A DNA stretch of 64,000 nt from Kordiimonas aestuarii (GCF_025574465.1 NZ_JAOBPP010000021.1:868001-932000), one strand, 5' to 3'. Counted from the first letter of the stretch, positions 8,118 through 17,816 are shown. Translations and numbers: made by a program. Notes: generated from the letters alone by a model not told the origin.

Positions 8118-9677
8118 TCAGTCACGAATAAAATTCAGGTCCTGAATGTCGAAGCTGAAGTCAAAATCAGCGGACATATGCGCCATCTTGAAACCGGTGA
8201 CCTTGCCATCAAGGTTGGTCTCGAAGCGCACATAGGCGTCCTCGCCGATCATCGGGTCATCCCAATGAATGACAAAGGTATTCTGCTCAAAAGGCTCAAG
8301 GGTTCCTGTAAGTTTGACGGCTTTTTCCGAGCTGAAAAGCAGGGCGTCGCCGTCCATTTTCACCGTCGCGGTGCCCAGCCATGCGTCCCTGTAGCTGCCG
8401 GCATAGGCATCAAGCGGCAGGAACACTTCGCCCGTGCCCTCGCGCGGGGTGCCTTCCGCGGCGGCCTTTGCCGCCAGCCGGGCGCTGAGCCAGTCGTCAT
8501 AGACCGTCACCCAGTTGCGTTCCGGCGCGTCCAGAAACCCGTGTAAAATGGCCTGCATCACCGATGTCCGCGCCCCGTAGTGTGAGCCGTTATTCAGGAT
8601 AATGATGCCCAGATCCAGCTCCGGCACGAGGCTGAGGTACGCCTGCATGCCCGAAAGTGTACCGGTGTGGGAGATCACTTCACGGCCCATGACATCGGCC
8701 TTGCGCCACGCCAGCGCATAGGTGCGGAAGTGGGTGTTATTCCAGTTACGGTCAAGGCTGCCGACGCCCAGAATAGTTTCGGATTGCCACATCTCATCGC
8801 GCCGCGCCTGGGAAAAAACCCTGATGCCTTTGGGGCTTATACCCCCCGCCAGTTGCGTCAGCATCCATGTGCTCATGCCGCGTATGTTGCAGACCATGCC
8901 GCCCGCCGCGGCCGAAACCGTGGCTTTGCCACCGATAGCGTTGCGGGGGATGGTGACCAGTTTGCCGTCATGCCAGCCGTGTGGTGTCGCGACATTGCCA
9001 AGGCTTTGCATCGGGATGTCGCCCGCGAAGCAGCCCATGCCGAGTGGGTCGAGAATACGGGTCTGGACAAAATCTTCCCAACTTGTGCCGCTGGCTGCGG
9101 CGACCACTTCGCCCGCCACGATATAAAGCAGGTTGTCATAGGCGTATTCGCTGCGGAAACTGGATACGGGCTTGAAATGGCGCAGGTTTTTAATGATTTC
9201 CTCGCGTGTGAAACCAGAGGGCTCCGGCCAGAGCATCAAGTCGCCAGCACCCGCGCCCAGCCCGCTTCGGTGGGTCAGCAGGTCGCGGACGGTGAACTCA
9301 CGCGTGACCCAGGCATCCATCATACGGAAGTCAGGCAGGTAATCGATCACCTTGTCATCCCAGCCAAGTTTGCCTTCATCGACAAGGACGGCGAGCGCGG
9401 CCGAGGTAAAGGCCTTGGTGGTTGAGGCGATGCGGAACAGGGTATCGGGCGTGACCGCTTCGCGGCTATTCATATCGCGGATGCCATAGCCTTTAAGATG
9501 GATAACCTCGCCGTCCTTGACGATGCCAACCGCCATGCCGGGTGTGTTGAAGCGCTCAAGCGCTTCGCTCACCACGGACTTGATTTCTGCCTCTGTCAGC
9601 GCATCGGCCCGCGCCGTCATGGGCCCTGCCAGCAGCACGGCAGCAACGGTGAGTGACTTCAGTATGGCGGAAAACAT
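8118..9677 (-). CDS. Secreted serine hydrolase, beta-lactamase/PBP4* family
   Basis: 519 aa with an N-terminal signal peptide (SLTVAAVLLAGPMTARA). Class C beta-lactamase/DD-peptidase fold: SxxK as S85-TTK88, YxN as Y180-D-N182, and HTG near residue 328. An extra beta-rich C-terminal domain (about 420-519) is typical of DUF3471-type tails. Such enzymes act on D-amino-acid peptides or esters. It lies 18 bp downstream of the NhaC antiporter and is probably co-transcribed. It is one of three paralogous families in this locus, so D-Ala-containing peptide hydrolysis is a sensible but unproven role. Confidence 0.88.
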   Translation of the reverse strand: MFSAILKSLTVAAVLLAGPMTARADALTEAEIKSVVSEALERFNTPGMAVGIVKDGEVIHLKGYGIRDMNSREAVTPDTLFRIASTTKAFTSAALAVLVDEGKLGWDDKVIDYLPDFRMMDAWVTREFTVRDLLTHRSGLGAGAGDLMLWPEPSGFTREEIIKNLRHFKPVSSFRSEYAYDNLLYIVAGEVVAAASGTSWEDFVQTRILDPLGMGCFAGDIPMQSLGNVATPHGWHDGKLVTIPRNAIGGKATVSAAAGGMVCNIRGMSTWMLTQLAGGISPKGIRVFSQARRDEMWQSETILGVGSLDRNWNNTHFRTYALAWRKADVMGREVISHTGTLSGMQAYLSLVPELDLGIIILNNGSHYGARTSVMQAILHGFLDAPERNWVTVYDDWLSARLAAKAAAEGTPREGTGEVFLPLDAYAGSYRDAWLGTATVKMDGDALLFSSEKAVKLTGTLEPFEQNTFVIHWDDPMIGEDAYVRFETNLDGKVTGFKMAHMSADFDFSFDIQDLNFIRD

Positions 9678-9695
9678 AAGGGGGTCCTTTGCTGA

Positions 9696-11078
9696 CTAGA
9701 TCAAAAACAGCCCGGTGACGAGATAGAGCACAATGGTCACGCCGCCTACCGCCAGCGCGTAGGGCAGCTGTGTGCGCACATGGTCGAGCAGTTCACACCC
9801 TGCGGCAAGCGAGGACACAAGCGTTGTATCGGAAATGGGCGAGCAGTGGTCGCCAAATACGCCGCCGCCAAGGATCGCCGCCAGGAGGAAGGCCGGCGGC
9901 AGGTCGAACACCCCGACAAGCGGCATGGCGAGCGGGATCAGGATGGCGAATGTGCCCCAGCTGGTGCCGGTGAAAAAGGAGATCAGCCCGCCAGCAACAA
10001 ACAACAGTGGCGCAAGAAGAAGCGGGTGCAGGTTGCCGCCCACGACACCGGCGATAAATTGCCCGGTGCCAAGGCCTTTGAGGCTGCCGCCCAGCGCGAT
10101 GGACAACAGCAGCAACAAGGTGATGGGCAACAGCTCGTTCATGCCCTTGATGCCGATTTCAACAATATGTTTGTGGCTGAAATTCCCGTCAGTGATCAAG
10201 AGGAGGTAGCCTGTAAGGCAGCCAAGCGCGGTGGCATAGAGGATCGAGCGTGAGCCGCTGCCCGCCGCCATGTCGCCGCCGCCTGTCCACAGCATGAAGC
10301 CGATCATGCTGAAGATCATGACAAAAAGCGGCACGATCATAAAACGCGCGCGGGTGGCTTCGAACTGTTCTTCCTGCACTTCATTTTCTTCAAGTCCGGA
10401 GGTGTCGGGGTTTTCGGCGGTCGCCAGCGGGCCAAAAAACCGGCCGGTTGCGGCGGAGTAGAAAACGACGATCAGGGTGACAATGGCGTAGAAGTTGAAG
10501 ATGACGGAACCCCAGAGAACTTCCGCAGCACTCACCTCAAATTCATAGGCGTTAAGCAGCGCAAGCACAAAAGCCCCCCAGCCGTTCAGCAGCACAAGAA
10601 TGCAGACAGGGGCGGAGGTGCTGTCGATAAAATAAGCCAGTTTGGTGCGGCTGACGCCGTAACGGTCAAAAAGCCCGCGCGAGACAAGGCCTGCGGTCAG
10701 GACGCTGAGGTTTGATTCAACAAACACGATTACGCCGATAATGGCGGAGGTGAGGCTGGCCTGCCGGCCGGACTTTACCCAGCCGCGCGAGACGATGATA
10801 TTCACCACCGCCGCGACCCCGCCGGAGCGGTACATGAAGGCCAGCAGGGCGCCGATCATCAGCGCGAAGGTCAGCAGGCGGGCGTTATCGAGGTCGGTCA
10901 GCGTGCCGACGATGCGGTCCATCATATCAAGGCCCGCGATGGGCAGGTCGGTGATGATATTGGCTTGCTGCAGCGCCTCAGAGGCAAAGATGGCGAGGAT
11001 GAGCGCGAGCAGGACCTCCTTGCGCCAGAGCACGACGCTGATCGCGATAATTGGTGGCAACAGTGAAAGCCAGCCCAT
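9696..11078 (-). CDS. NhaC-family Na+/H+ antiporter
   Basis: 460-aa polytopic membrane protein, the usual length of NhaC-like exchangers. Characteristic segments include FFTGTSWGTFAILIPLAMPL and GGGVFGDHCSPISDTTLVSS, where the Asp/His/Ser-rich stretch forms the ion path. Members of this superfamily also include amino-acid carriers, and one near catabolic genes may exchange a substrate rather than only Na+/H+. It leads a minus-strand operon with the serine hydrolase and is divergent from lysA. The intervening promoter has the shared GGAAT palindrome. Confidence 0.88.
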   Translation of the reverse strand: MGWLSLLPPIIAISVVLWRKEVLLALILAIFASEALQQANIITDLPIAGLDMMDRIVGTLTDLDNARLLTFALMIGALLAFMYRSGGVAAVVNIIVSRGWVKSGRQASLTSAIIGVIVFVESNLSVLTAGLVSRGLFDRYGVSRTKLAYFIDSTSAPVCILVLLNGWGAFVLALLNAYEFEVSAAEVLWGSVIFNFYAIVTLIVVFYSAATGRFFGPLATAENPDTSGLEENEVQEEQFEATRARFMIVPLFVMIFSMIGFMLWTGGGDMAAGSGSRSILYATALGCLTGYLLLITDGNFSHKHIVEIGIKGMNELLPITLLLLLSIALGGSLKGLGTGQFIAGVVGGNLHPLLLAPLLFVAGGLISFFTGTSWGTFAILIPLAMPLVGVFDLPPAFLLAAILGGGVFGDHCSPISDTTLVSSLAAGCELLDHVRTQLPYALAVGGVTIVLYLVTGLFLI

Positions 11079-11168
11079 GTGTTTCCTCCCCTAAAAACAT
11101 GTGCCCCGCGTGAGAAAAAGGCGGGGGCATGGGCGAGATTGCCCAAGATTTCTGTTGTCTTCAAGCTA

Positions 11169-11195
11169 ATTATTCCATTAGGAATAATATATTCA
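11169..11195. promoter_or_regulatory. Candidate RpiR operator between nhaC-like gene and lysA
   Basis: ATTATTCC-atta-GGAATAAT is a perfect 8-bp inverted repeat (11169-11188). It overlaps GGAATAATATATTCA (11181-11195), the 15-bp form also seen at 4100 and, inverted, at 15032. The 16 bases GGAATAATATATTCAA are identical to the reverse complement at 15031-15046. Position suits control of both divergent units. Confidence 0.55.
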
Positions 11196-11241
11196 ATAAT
11201 ATATGCGGTTCTATTCTCAAGCGATTCCAAGGAATTTCCCC

Positions 11242-12528
11242 ATGAAACCCAACTATAAAGACGGCGAGCTGATGATGGAAGGCGTGAAACTTTCCACTGT
11301 CGCAAGTGTGATTGGCACCCCGGTCTACTGTTATTCGCGCGGGAGCATCGAAGCCGCCTATCGGGGATATGAGAATGCGTTTGTGCCGCTTGCAAATACC
11401 CTGATCTGTTATGCCGTCAAGGCCAACACCAACCAGGCGGTGATTGGTACGCTGGCGGCGCTGGGAGCTGGTGCCGATGTGGTATCGGAGGGTGAGCTCA
11501 GGCGCGCGCTCAAGGCTGGGGTGCAGGCGTCAAAAATAGTTTATTCCGGCGTTGCTAAAAAGCATGGCGAGATGGAATTTGCTCTCAAGGCCGGAATTTA
11601 TCAGTTCAATGTGGAATCGGAACCCGAGCTTCTGGCGTTGAGCAAGGTCGCGGATCGGCTGGGGCTCACGGCCAGTATCGCGCTCAGGGTCAACCCGGAT
11701 GTGGACGCAAAAACCCATGACAAGATCGCGACAGGCAAGTCGGAAAACAAATTTGGAATCCCCTGGCGGCGGGTCCGGGCTGTTTACCGGCTTGCCGGTT
11801 CGCTACCCGGTATCCGGGTGCAGGGCATCGCCATGCATATCGGCTCACAGCTTCTGTCGCTTGAGCCATACCGGGCGGCCTATGGGCGGCTCGCTGAAAT
11901 GATTGATGCGCTTGTGTCTGACGGCGTGCAGCTTGACAGCATCGACATTGGCGGCGGTCTGGGTATCCGGTATGAAGATGACCAGCCTGTGCCGCCTGAA
12001 CCGGCTGAGCTTGCGGCTATGGCGCACGAATGCCTCGGCCATTTTGGGGGGCGCCTGATCATCGAGCCCGGGCGTTCCCTTTTGGGCGCAGCCGGGGTGC
12101 TGTTGTCGGAGGTGATCTATGTGAAGTCGGGCGAAAGCCGGGATTTCATCATTGTGGACGCGGCGATGAACGACCTCATTCGCCCCGCCATGTATGACGC
12201 GTATCACGGTGTGACGCCACTTCAGGCGCCTTCTGGGCCCGCGCGCAATTACGATATCGTCGGGCCGGTGTGTGAAAGCGGGGATACCTTCGCCAAGGCA
12301 CGGGCCATGTCCGAGGTGAAAGCGGGAGACAGGGTGGCCTTCATGGATACAGGCGCATACGGCGCGGTCATGGCCGGGACCTACAACAGCCGCCTTCTGG
12401 TGCCCGAGGTGATGATAGCCGGGGCGCATTTTGGCATTATCCGCCCGCGCGGGACATATGAAGATCTGATCGGCCTCGACAGCTCGTGGGATGAGGTGCC
12501 GTCGGTCAAGGAAGTCAGGGAGGCCTAG
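11242..12528 (+). CDS. lysA: Diaminopimelate decarboxylase
   Basis: 428-aa PLP enzyme of the alanine-racemase/ornithine-decarboxylase fold III. Lys60 in YAVKANTN is the Schiff-base lysine. GGGLGIRY (phosphate loop), EPGRSL, and CESGDTFAKAR (catalytic Cys and substrate contact) follow. It decarboxylates meso-DAP to L-lysine. Placed among muropeptide genes rather than lysine biosynthesis, it probably uses the DAP released by the C40 peptidase. The start at 11242 has AAGGA 7-8 bp upstream; an upstream in-frame ATG at 11203 lacks one. It overlaps the convergent regulator gene by 4 bp. Confidence 0.92.
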   Translation: MKPNYKDGELMMEGVKLSTVASVIGTPVYCYSRGSIEAAYRGYENAFVPLANTLICYAVKANTNQAVIGTLAALGAGADVVSEGELRRALKAGVQASKIVYSGVAKKHGEMEFALKAGIYQFNVESEPELLALSKVADRLGLTASIALRVNPDVDAKTHDKIATGKSENKFGIPWRRVRAVYRLAGSLPGIRVQGIAMHIGSQLLSLEPYRAAYGRLAEMIDALVSDGVQLDSIDIGGGLGIRYEDDQPVPPEPAELAAMAHECLGHFGGRLIIEPGRSLLGAAGVLLSEVIYVKSGESRDFIIVDAAMNDLIRPAMYDAYHGVTPLQAPSGPARNYDIVGPVCESGDTFAKARAMSEVKAGDRVAFMDTGAYGAVMAGTYNSRLLVPEVMIAGAHFGIIRPRGTYEDLIGLDSSWDEVPSVKEVREA

Positions 12529-13382
12529 AGGTTTTCAACCGCCTGCTGGCTGAGGATAAGGAGCTCGCGGCCGTGGGTGTCGCGGCTTGAAAGCACCATG
12601 TAAAGGGCGTCAATCAGGTGCTGGAGCGCGACGCGGGCTACAATGTGCGGTGCGCTGGCGCTATATTGGCTGGCAGCCCGGTCATCAAGGGTGAAAAGGC
12701 TGTGGTCGGCCAGCAGGCTCAAGGGGTTCACATCATATTTGGTCAATGACACGATGGTCAGCCCCGCCTCTTTGGCGGCTTCGGCCAGTTCGATCACATG
12801 GCCATTCTGCCCCGAGACAGAAAGTGCAAAAAGTACATCGCCGCGCCGCATGCTGGCGAGGTTGGCCCGCTGGACAAACGGATCGCTTTCGGCCACGACC
12901 GACTTGCCCATGATCATCAGCTTGAGGGCAAAATCCTTCACCACCAGGGAATAGCCGCCAGCAGCGACAAACTGGATACGGTTGGCCTTCTCGATCGTGC
13001 GGACCACGTCCAGAAGCGAGTTTTCGCTATTGAGTTCGGCAATGGTCTTGACCACGTCAGCCTTGGTTTGCGCCAGCTCCTCAAAGATGGTGTCCGCGCC
13101 TTCGTGGTTTGATGGGGCGGGGATCTGGCTGAGGTCGATCTGGGCGCTGCCGCGCGCCAGCTCTTCGCTGACGGCGAGCTTGAGCGCGGGGTACCCCCGG
13201 TAGCCAAGCTTCTGGCTGAACTTGACGACGCTGGACTGGCTCACGCCAACAGCTTCCGCCAGTTGTTGGGAGGAATAGTCCCGCAACAGGGTCGCATTGT
13301 TCAGGATGAATTCGGCAAGTTTCCGTTCGTTTGCAGACATGCCGTTAACTGCCCGCCGAATATTTGCCAAACAATCGCTCAT
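12525..13382 (-). CDS. MurR/RpiR-family transcriptional regulator (HTH + SIS domain)
   Basis: 285 aa. The N-terminal RpiR helix-turn-helix (about 1-75; AEAVGVSQSSVVKFSQKLGY) precedes a C-terminal SIS domain (about 120-260) that normally binds a phosphosugar such as MurNAc-6-P. It sits in the middle of the muropeptide cluster and is the natural candidate for the GGAAT-N5-ATTCC sites found in front of the cluster's operons. No copy of that site is evident in its own short upstream region. The ligand is unknown; no etherase or amino-sugar kinase is present in the window. Confidence 0.9.
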   Translation of the reverse strand: MSDCLANIRRAVNGMSANERKLAEFILNNATLLRDYSSQQLAEAVGVSQSSVVKFSQKLGYRGYPALKLAVSEELARGSAQIDLSQIPAPSNHEGADTIFEELAQTKADVVKTIAELNSENSLLDVVRTIEKANRIQFVAAGGYSLVVKDFALKLMIMGKSVVAESDPFVQRANLASMRRGDVLFALSVSGQNGHVIELAEAAKEAGLTIVSLTKYDVNPLSLLADHSLFTLDDRAASQYSASAPHIVARVALQHLIDALYMVLSSRDTHGRELLILSQQAVENL

Positions 13383-13539
13383 CGAGAATTTTTACCCCGT
13401 CTGTTGCCACATTGCCTTGGGCGGTGTTTGCCCGCCCCGGTGCCTGTGCCAAACTCCCTCTCCTTCATTTCGTTTAGGCCGAAAGCAGCCTCAACTCAAG
13501 CATTACGGTTAAAGACCATATCCGGTTTTCGACTTTGCC

Positions 13540-14955
13540 CTAGTTTTCAGACTCGGTTTCGAACCAGCGGACCCACCAGCGCAGCACTTCATCTTCTGCG
13601 CGGTACATGGGCGAAATGCCTGTCCCCGGCGCCGGGTCATTTGCTGTACCGGTAATGAGCGCAATCAGGGCTGCGTTATTGTCAAAGTCGATCCAGAATT
13701 GACTCATCAAGCCATAGGCGTCGCCAAGGTGGCCGACAAGATAACGCCGATCCTCCGTGATGCCCCATTCCTTCAAGTTCACGATATGGGTTGAGAGGCC
13801 GTAGGCCGTCATCAAGCCCCTCGATGGGCCGTCCGGGTCTGCATCTTCGCCTGTTGTGTTGCCGTTTTCGGCTGCAGAGTCATGCAGCCAAACAGGCTGC
13901 GCCATTTCGCTGATGGTTTGTGGGTCCAGGAGGTGTGTGTTTTGGGTATCCGCGCCGCCGTTCATCATGAACATGGCAACCTTGGCCAGGTCTCTGGCTG
14001 ATGCGCGCAGGCCGCCTTGCGGGGAAAAAAGAGTCGGGTTCTGTCCCGGCTTGTAGCCTTCGAGGATAGGCCCAGGCTGATCGCCCCGGGCGATCGGTTC
14101 CATGCCATAAAAACAGGAAAAACGAGCGCTGTCGATCTGGGGTACCCAGTCACCTTCCGGGCGCCAGTTGCCGTCATCATCCCGCTTGCGAAAAAGGGTG
14201 GCCATGGTATCCGGTGCCTGTGCCGTAACGTCACACACGTTATAGCTGGCACTCAGGCCCAGTGGCTCAAGCACGGCCTCTCGCATGTAGATGTCAAAGC
14301 GTTTGCCGGTGACCTTTTCGATAATCCCGGCCATGATGCCGAAATTGAGATTGGAATAGGTGAAATATTCGCCCGGTCCCCTGTTCCTGCCGCTGGCAAA
14401 ATGGGCACCCCCTTCATAGTGCTTGCCGTAGGGGCGGAAAAATTCCTCGAACTCTTCCCCGCCCTTCAGCCAGTAGTAGCTGCCGTCGCGGATGCTGGAC
14501 GAATGCGAGAGAATCATGCGCAGGGTGATTTCATCATCGGGGAAGTTCGGGTTCCTCAATGGAAAGCCGAGATAGTCGGATACATCGGTATCAAGATTGA
14601 CATCACCGGCTTCCACAAGGCGTAGAAGTCCGATGGTTGCCACCAGTTTGGAGATTGAGGCAACGCGCATCTTGTGGTCGAGGTTAAGGGGAATAGTCTT
14701 GCCCCCATCCACGCGCGCAATACCGGCGGCATATTCAAACACCGGTTCCCCGTCCCTGATAACAACCATCTGCAACCCGCTGATTTCCGGGGACCCCGGT
14801 ACCTTGCCCGCAACAATGGCATCAAGTTCCTGACGCGCGGTGGGGGGGAGCGCGTCATGAGCCAGCGTGGCGGAGGAGAAGGCAATGAGAAGCCCCGCAG
14901 CTGCAGGGGCAGCCTTGATTTTGAGAAGGAGTTTTTTCAAGTGCTGCCTGTGCAT
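13540..14955 (-). CDS. Secreted serine hydrolase, beta-lactamase family (second)
   Basis: About 471 aa with a signal peptide (AAPAAAGLLIAFSSATLAHD). Active-site motifs: S100-ISK103, Y200-S-N202 and GHLGDAYG in the KTG position. It has its own promoter, which contains a copy of the cluster palindrome, so it is probably a separately controlled periplasmic D-aminopeptidase or esterase. I chose ATG 14955, giving a compact n-region; ATG 14997 is also in frame. Only weakly similar to the two other serine hydrolases here apart from the motifs. Confidence 0.85.
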   Translation of the reverse strand: MHRQHLKKLLLKIKAAPAAAGLLIAFSSATLAHDALPPTARQELDAIVAGKVPGSPEISGLQMVVIRDGEPVFEYAAGIARVDGGKTIPLNLDHKMRVASISKLVATIGLLRLVEAGDVNLDTDVSDYLGFPLRNPNFPDDEITLRMILSHSSSIRDGSYYWLKGGEEFEEFFRPYGKHYEGGAHFASGRNRGPGEYFTYSNLNFGIMAGIIEKVTGKRFDIYMREAVLEPLGLSASYNVCDVTAQAPDTMATLFRKRDDDGNWRPEGDWVPQIDSARFSCFYGMEPIARGDQPGPILEGYKPGQNPTLFSPQGGLRASARDLAKVAMFMMNGGADTQNTHLLDPQTISEMAQPVWLHDSAAENGNTTGEDADPDGPSRGLMTAYGLSTHIVNLKEWGITEDRRYLVGHLGDAYGLMSQFWIDFDNNAALIALITGTANDPAPGTGISPMYRAEDEVLRWWVRWFETESEN

Positions 14956-15031
14956 GATGCGGACCTGTGTAGGGTTCTGTGGTTGACCTGAATACATTAT
15001 TCAAAATCGGGCACCGGCCCGCTCGTCATAT

Positions 15032-15046
15032 TGAATATATTATTCC
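15032..15046. promoter_or_regulatory. Candidate RpiR operator before serine hydrolase gene
   Basis: TGAATATATTATTCC; its reverse complement shares 16 identical bases (GGAATAATATATTCAA, counting one flanking base) with the lysA/nhaC promoter element. Related AT-rich half-sites (TTGAATAATTC) lie at 15080-15090. Confidence 0.5.
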
Positions 15047-15093
15047 AATCAAGTCAAGGCCTATATATTCAACCAATACTTGAATAATTCTAT

Positions 15094-16611
15094 TTATTGT
15101 AAGCGTAGAACCTGCCCCGCCCTGGCTGGCGTTGCTTTGTTGTCCTGATACGCGATGTACCCCCCCACCAGCACAATATCAAAGCCTGTGGCTTTTTCAT
15201 GGGGGGCGATATAGCTGGTGTTTTCCCGCACGTTTGCGGGGGTGAAGATCACAAGATCGGCGGCCATGCCGGGTTTTATGACGCCGCGGTCGGCAAGCTG
15301 CATGATCTGCGCTGGCAGGCCGGTCGCTTTATGGATGGCCGCTTCCAGGCTCAGCTGGTTTTGCTGCATGACATAGTATTCGATCAGGCGGGCGTAGGTG
15401 CCAAAAGCGCGCGGGTGGCGCATGGTCGGGCTACCGTCGGTCGACAGCGCAACATTGGCATCGGCAAGGAGCTTGTCCACGACCGTGCGGTCCATCACAA
15501 AATGCGCGGCGGAACCACCCCTTGGGCCGAGGTCTGCGATGAAGCCGGCGGGCGGTTTTCCGGCGGCTTTCGCTGCTTCAGCCAGTGTTTGCCCGGCGTA
15601 GGGTTGCGTGCCGAACAGCAGGGCAGCGGGCCCGCCGCGCCTGGTGATGCGCTTGCCGAGATAGTCAAGCAATTCATCGTCCCGTTGTTGCCGGAGGGCG
15701 GTATAGTCCGTGGGCGGTAGCGCCCATTCAGGGAACAGGATGCCGATGCCGGTGTAACTGGCGGCATATGGGTAGACGTCGGCGGTCAGCCTTGTGCCGG
15801 TTTCGCGCTTGCCGGCCATGAAGGCCAGCAAGCCGTCGGCGCGGGCCTCGCCTTTGCCGTATACCACCTTAAGGTGGGAGACATGCACCCGGCCCCTGGG
15901 CGCCATGGCTACCAGTTCACCTATGGCGTCTTCCACGTCTGCGTCGTCCTCGCTGCGCATATGGCTCATGATAATGGCGTCGGTGTTGGTGATGACGTCG
16001 CCAAGTGCCCGTAATTCGGCGGTTTCCGCATACACGCCGGGCACATATTCAAGCCCCAGCGACAAGCCGAACGAGCCTGCGGCAAGATCCTGCCGGAGTG
16101 TGCGTTGCAGGGCCTCTGTCTGCGCCGGGGACAGTGCCCGCGTTCCGTCCGGGATGCCTGCCAAGTGGCGCACCGTGCCGTGGCCTGACAGAGGGATGAC
16201 ATTGAGCTGCAGCCCTTTGGCCCCTGCGCGTTTTTTCCAGCCTGCAAGGCCACCCTCTCCGCCTGTCAGGCTGTCGCTGCTGCCGTCCATGCCAAGAGTG
16301 ACGGTAGTGACCCCCATGGCGAGAAAGTTCTCAAAGGACTGGGCAACCGGATCGCCGTGGGTGTGCAGGTCGATAAAACCGGGGGCGACGACGCGGCCTT
16401 TTGCATCAATGCTGCGGCTGGCGGTTTTTGGCCCCTCCCCCGGCGCGTGGATGCTTTTGATAACGCCGTCTTCCACCAGCAGGTCTGCTGAGAAGGTGGC
16501 AGCGCCTGTCCCGTCGATGACGACGGCGTTGCTGATCAGCAGGCTGTCGTCAGCGTATGCACCCGTACCCAGGAACAGGCAGCAGGCGAGGGCTTTCAGG
16601 GCTTTACGCAT
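15094..16611 (-). CDS. N-acyl-D-amino-acid deacylase-like amidohydrolase, exported
   Basis: 505 aa with a signal peptide (ALKALACCLFLGTGAYA). Amidohydrolase superfamily: an N-terminal beta-sandwich strand leads to VVAPGFIDLHTHGDP (metal HxH), then a TIM barrel with HVSHLKVV and ALSTDGSP, and a C-terminal PGMAADLVIF return strand. D-aminoacylases free D-amino acids from N-acyl forms. It starts 5 bp after the preceding serine hydrolase stop, with GGAG overlapping that stop. The FAD D-amino-acid oxidoreductase leads the same operon, so release followed by oxidation is likely. The start at 16611 excludes a spurious 96-codon upstream extension. Confidence 0.85.
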   Translation of the reverse strand: MRKALKALACCLFLGTGAYADDSLLISNAVVIDGTGAATFSADLLVEDGVIKSIHAPGEGPKTASRSIDAKGRVVAPGFIDLHTHGDPVAQSFENFLAMGVTTVTLGMDGSSDSLTGGEGGLAGWKKRAGAKGLQLNVIPLSGHGTVRHLAGIPDGTRALSPAQTEALQRTLRQDLAAGSFGLSLGLEYVPGVYAETAELRALGDVITNTDAIIMSHMRSEDDADVEDAIGELVAMAPRGRVHVSHLKVVYGKGEARADGLLAFMAGKRETGTRLTADVYPYAASYTGIGILFPEWALPPTDYTALRQQRDDELLDYLGKRITRRGGPAALLFGTQPYAGQTLAEAAKAAGKPPAGFIADLGPRGGSAAHFVMDRTVVDKLLADANVALSTDGSPTMRHPRAFGTYARLIEYYVMQQNQLSLEAAIHKATGLPAQIMQLADRGVIKPGMAADLVIFTPANVRENTSYIAPHEKATGFDIVLVGGYIAYQDNKATPARAGQVLRLQ

Positions 16612-16616
16612 GGTAT

Positions 16617-17795
16617 TTACTCCGTGACAAACAGCGGGAACAGGGTCTGGATCACATCGGCACGAATGATCTCGCGCGTTTTGAAGGCTGTATCGCTGGC
16701 GGTGTTGTTGTTGTAGATCGCGGCTGTTTTGCTGTCTGGTTCCACATAGACAAAAGCAGTAAAGCCAGCCTGATCCCCGGTGTGGCCTACCAGCCGGAAG
16801 GGGATGTGCGTTTCGCTCTCGGGCACCTGAATGGTAAAAAATACCATACCCATATATTCGGCGACGGACGTGTCGTCGGTCGGGTAGAGCGTCTGCCACA
16901 TCTCGTCAAATGTCTCACGCTGGAGGATTTCGGGCGCGCTGTCGTCCAGCCCCAGCCAGGCATTCAGCCACTTGACCATATCCGCGACAGGTGCATTGAG
17001 GCCGCCGTTACCGCTGGTGGCGCCAGTGTCGAAATCAAGCCCATAGGCCGAGAGCTTGTTGCCTTTCAGCCAGTAGCTGTTCGATCGGTCCTTCAAGAGG
17101 TGATAGGGTGTCGTGTCGAAATAGCTGCGCGTCATGCCGAGCGGCATGAGGATATTCTTGCTCACATATTCTTCGATGGTGTCACCGCTGACAATCTCCA
17201 CCACGCGGCCCAGCATGCTGATGCCGGGGTTGGAATAGGCAAACCGACTGCCGGGCTCAAAATGAATACGGCTGTACGGCATCATCGCGGCCACCTGTGA
17301 CCAGGCCGCGGGCTCAAACGGGTGCCACTTCTCCCCGCCGCCCCACGGGAAGGTGGGTGAACGAAACCCCGCCGCATGGCTGATCAACTGCCGGAGCGTG
17401 ATGTCATCCATGCTGCCATATGGGTTATAGACCTGTCGGACCTCTGGCAGGTATTTGCTGATCGGGTCATCAAGGCTCAGTTTTCCCCGGTCGCGCAGTT
17501 GCATCAGCGCCGTGGCGGTGAAGGTCTTGGTGATCGACGCCCAGTGGAAGACGGTGTCTGTGCCAACCGCCCGGCCGCTCTCTTTGTCGGCAAGGCCATA
17601 ATTGTGGCGCGCCAGTATTTTGCCGTTCTGCAGGAAAACCAGGGTAGCGCCAACGGTGCCGACCTCCGCCATCCGGGCGTCAAAGCGCCGCTCGACGGAC
17701 GTCCAGGCTTGATCAAAATCGCTGTCCGCGGCCCCGGTCTGAAAGCTGACCGCGCATGCCAGCGCGAGGCTGACCGTCCGAATCATTGTACGCAT
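16617..17795 (-). CDS. Secreted serine hydrolase, beta-lactamase family (third)
   Basis: 392 aa, close to the compact DD-peptidase/AmpC size. Signal peptide MIRTVSLALACAVSFQTGA. Motifs: S87-ITK90, Y187-S-N189 and GHTGDQAG. It is the middle gene of a three-gene operon (FAD oxidoreductase, this hydrolase, D-aminoacylase), with spacings of 21 and 5 bp. A D-stereospecific peptidase supplying D-amino acids would fit; a penicillin-binding role is the alternative. Confidence 0.88.
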   Translation of the reverse strand: MRTMIRTVSLALACAVSFQTGAADSDFDQAWTSVERRFDARMAEVGTVGATLVFLQNGKILARHNYGLADKESGRAVGTDTVFHWASITKTFTATALMQLRDRGKLSLDDPISKYLPEVRQVYNPYGSMDDITLRQLISHAAGFRSPTFPWGGGEKWHPFEPAAWSQVAAMMPYSRIHFEPGSRFAYSNPGISMLGRVVEIVSGDTIEEYVSKNILMPLGMTRSYFDTTPYHLLKDRSNSYWLKGNKLSAYGLDFDTGATSGNGGLNAPVADMVKWLNAWLGLDDSAPEILQRETFDEMWQTLYPTDDTSVAEYMGMVFFTIQVPESETHIPFRLVGHTGDQAGFTAFVYVEPDSKTAAIYNNNTASDTAFKTREIIRADVIQTLFPLFVTE

Positions 17796-17816
17796 AGTGC
17801 CCCCTTTTTTATCTGA

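Noticed and set aside
16612..16899. 96-codon N-terminal extension of the D-aminoacylase
   Set aside because: Arg/Cys/His-rich composition and overlap with the upstream serine hydrolase; a signal peptide and GGAG site fit the ATG at 16611.
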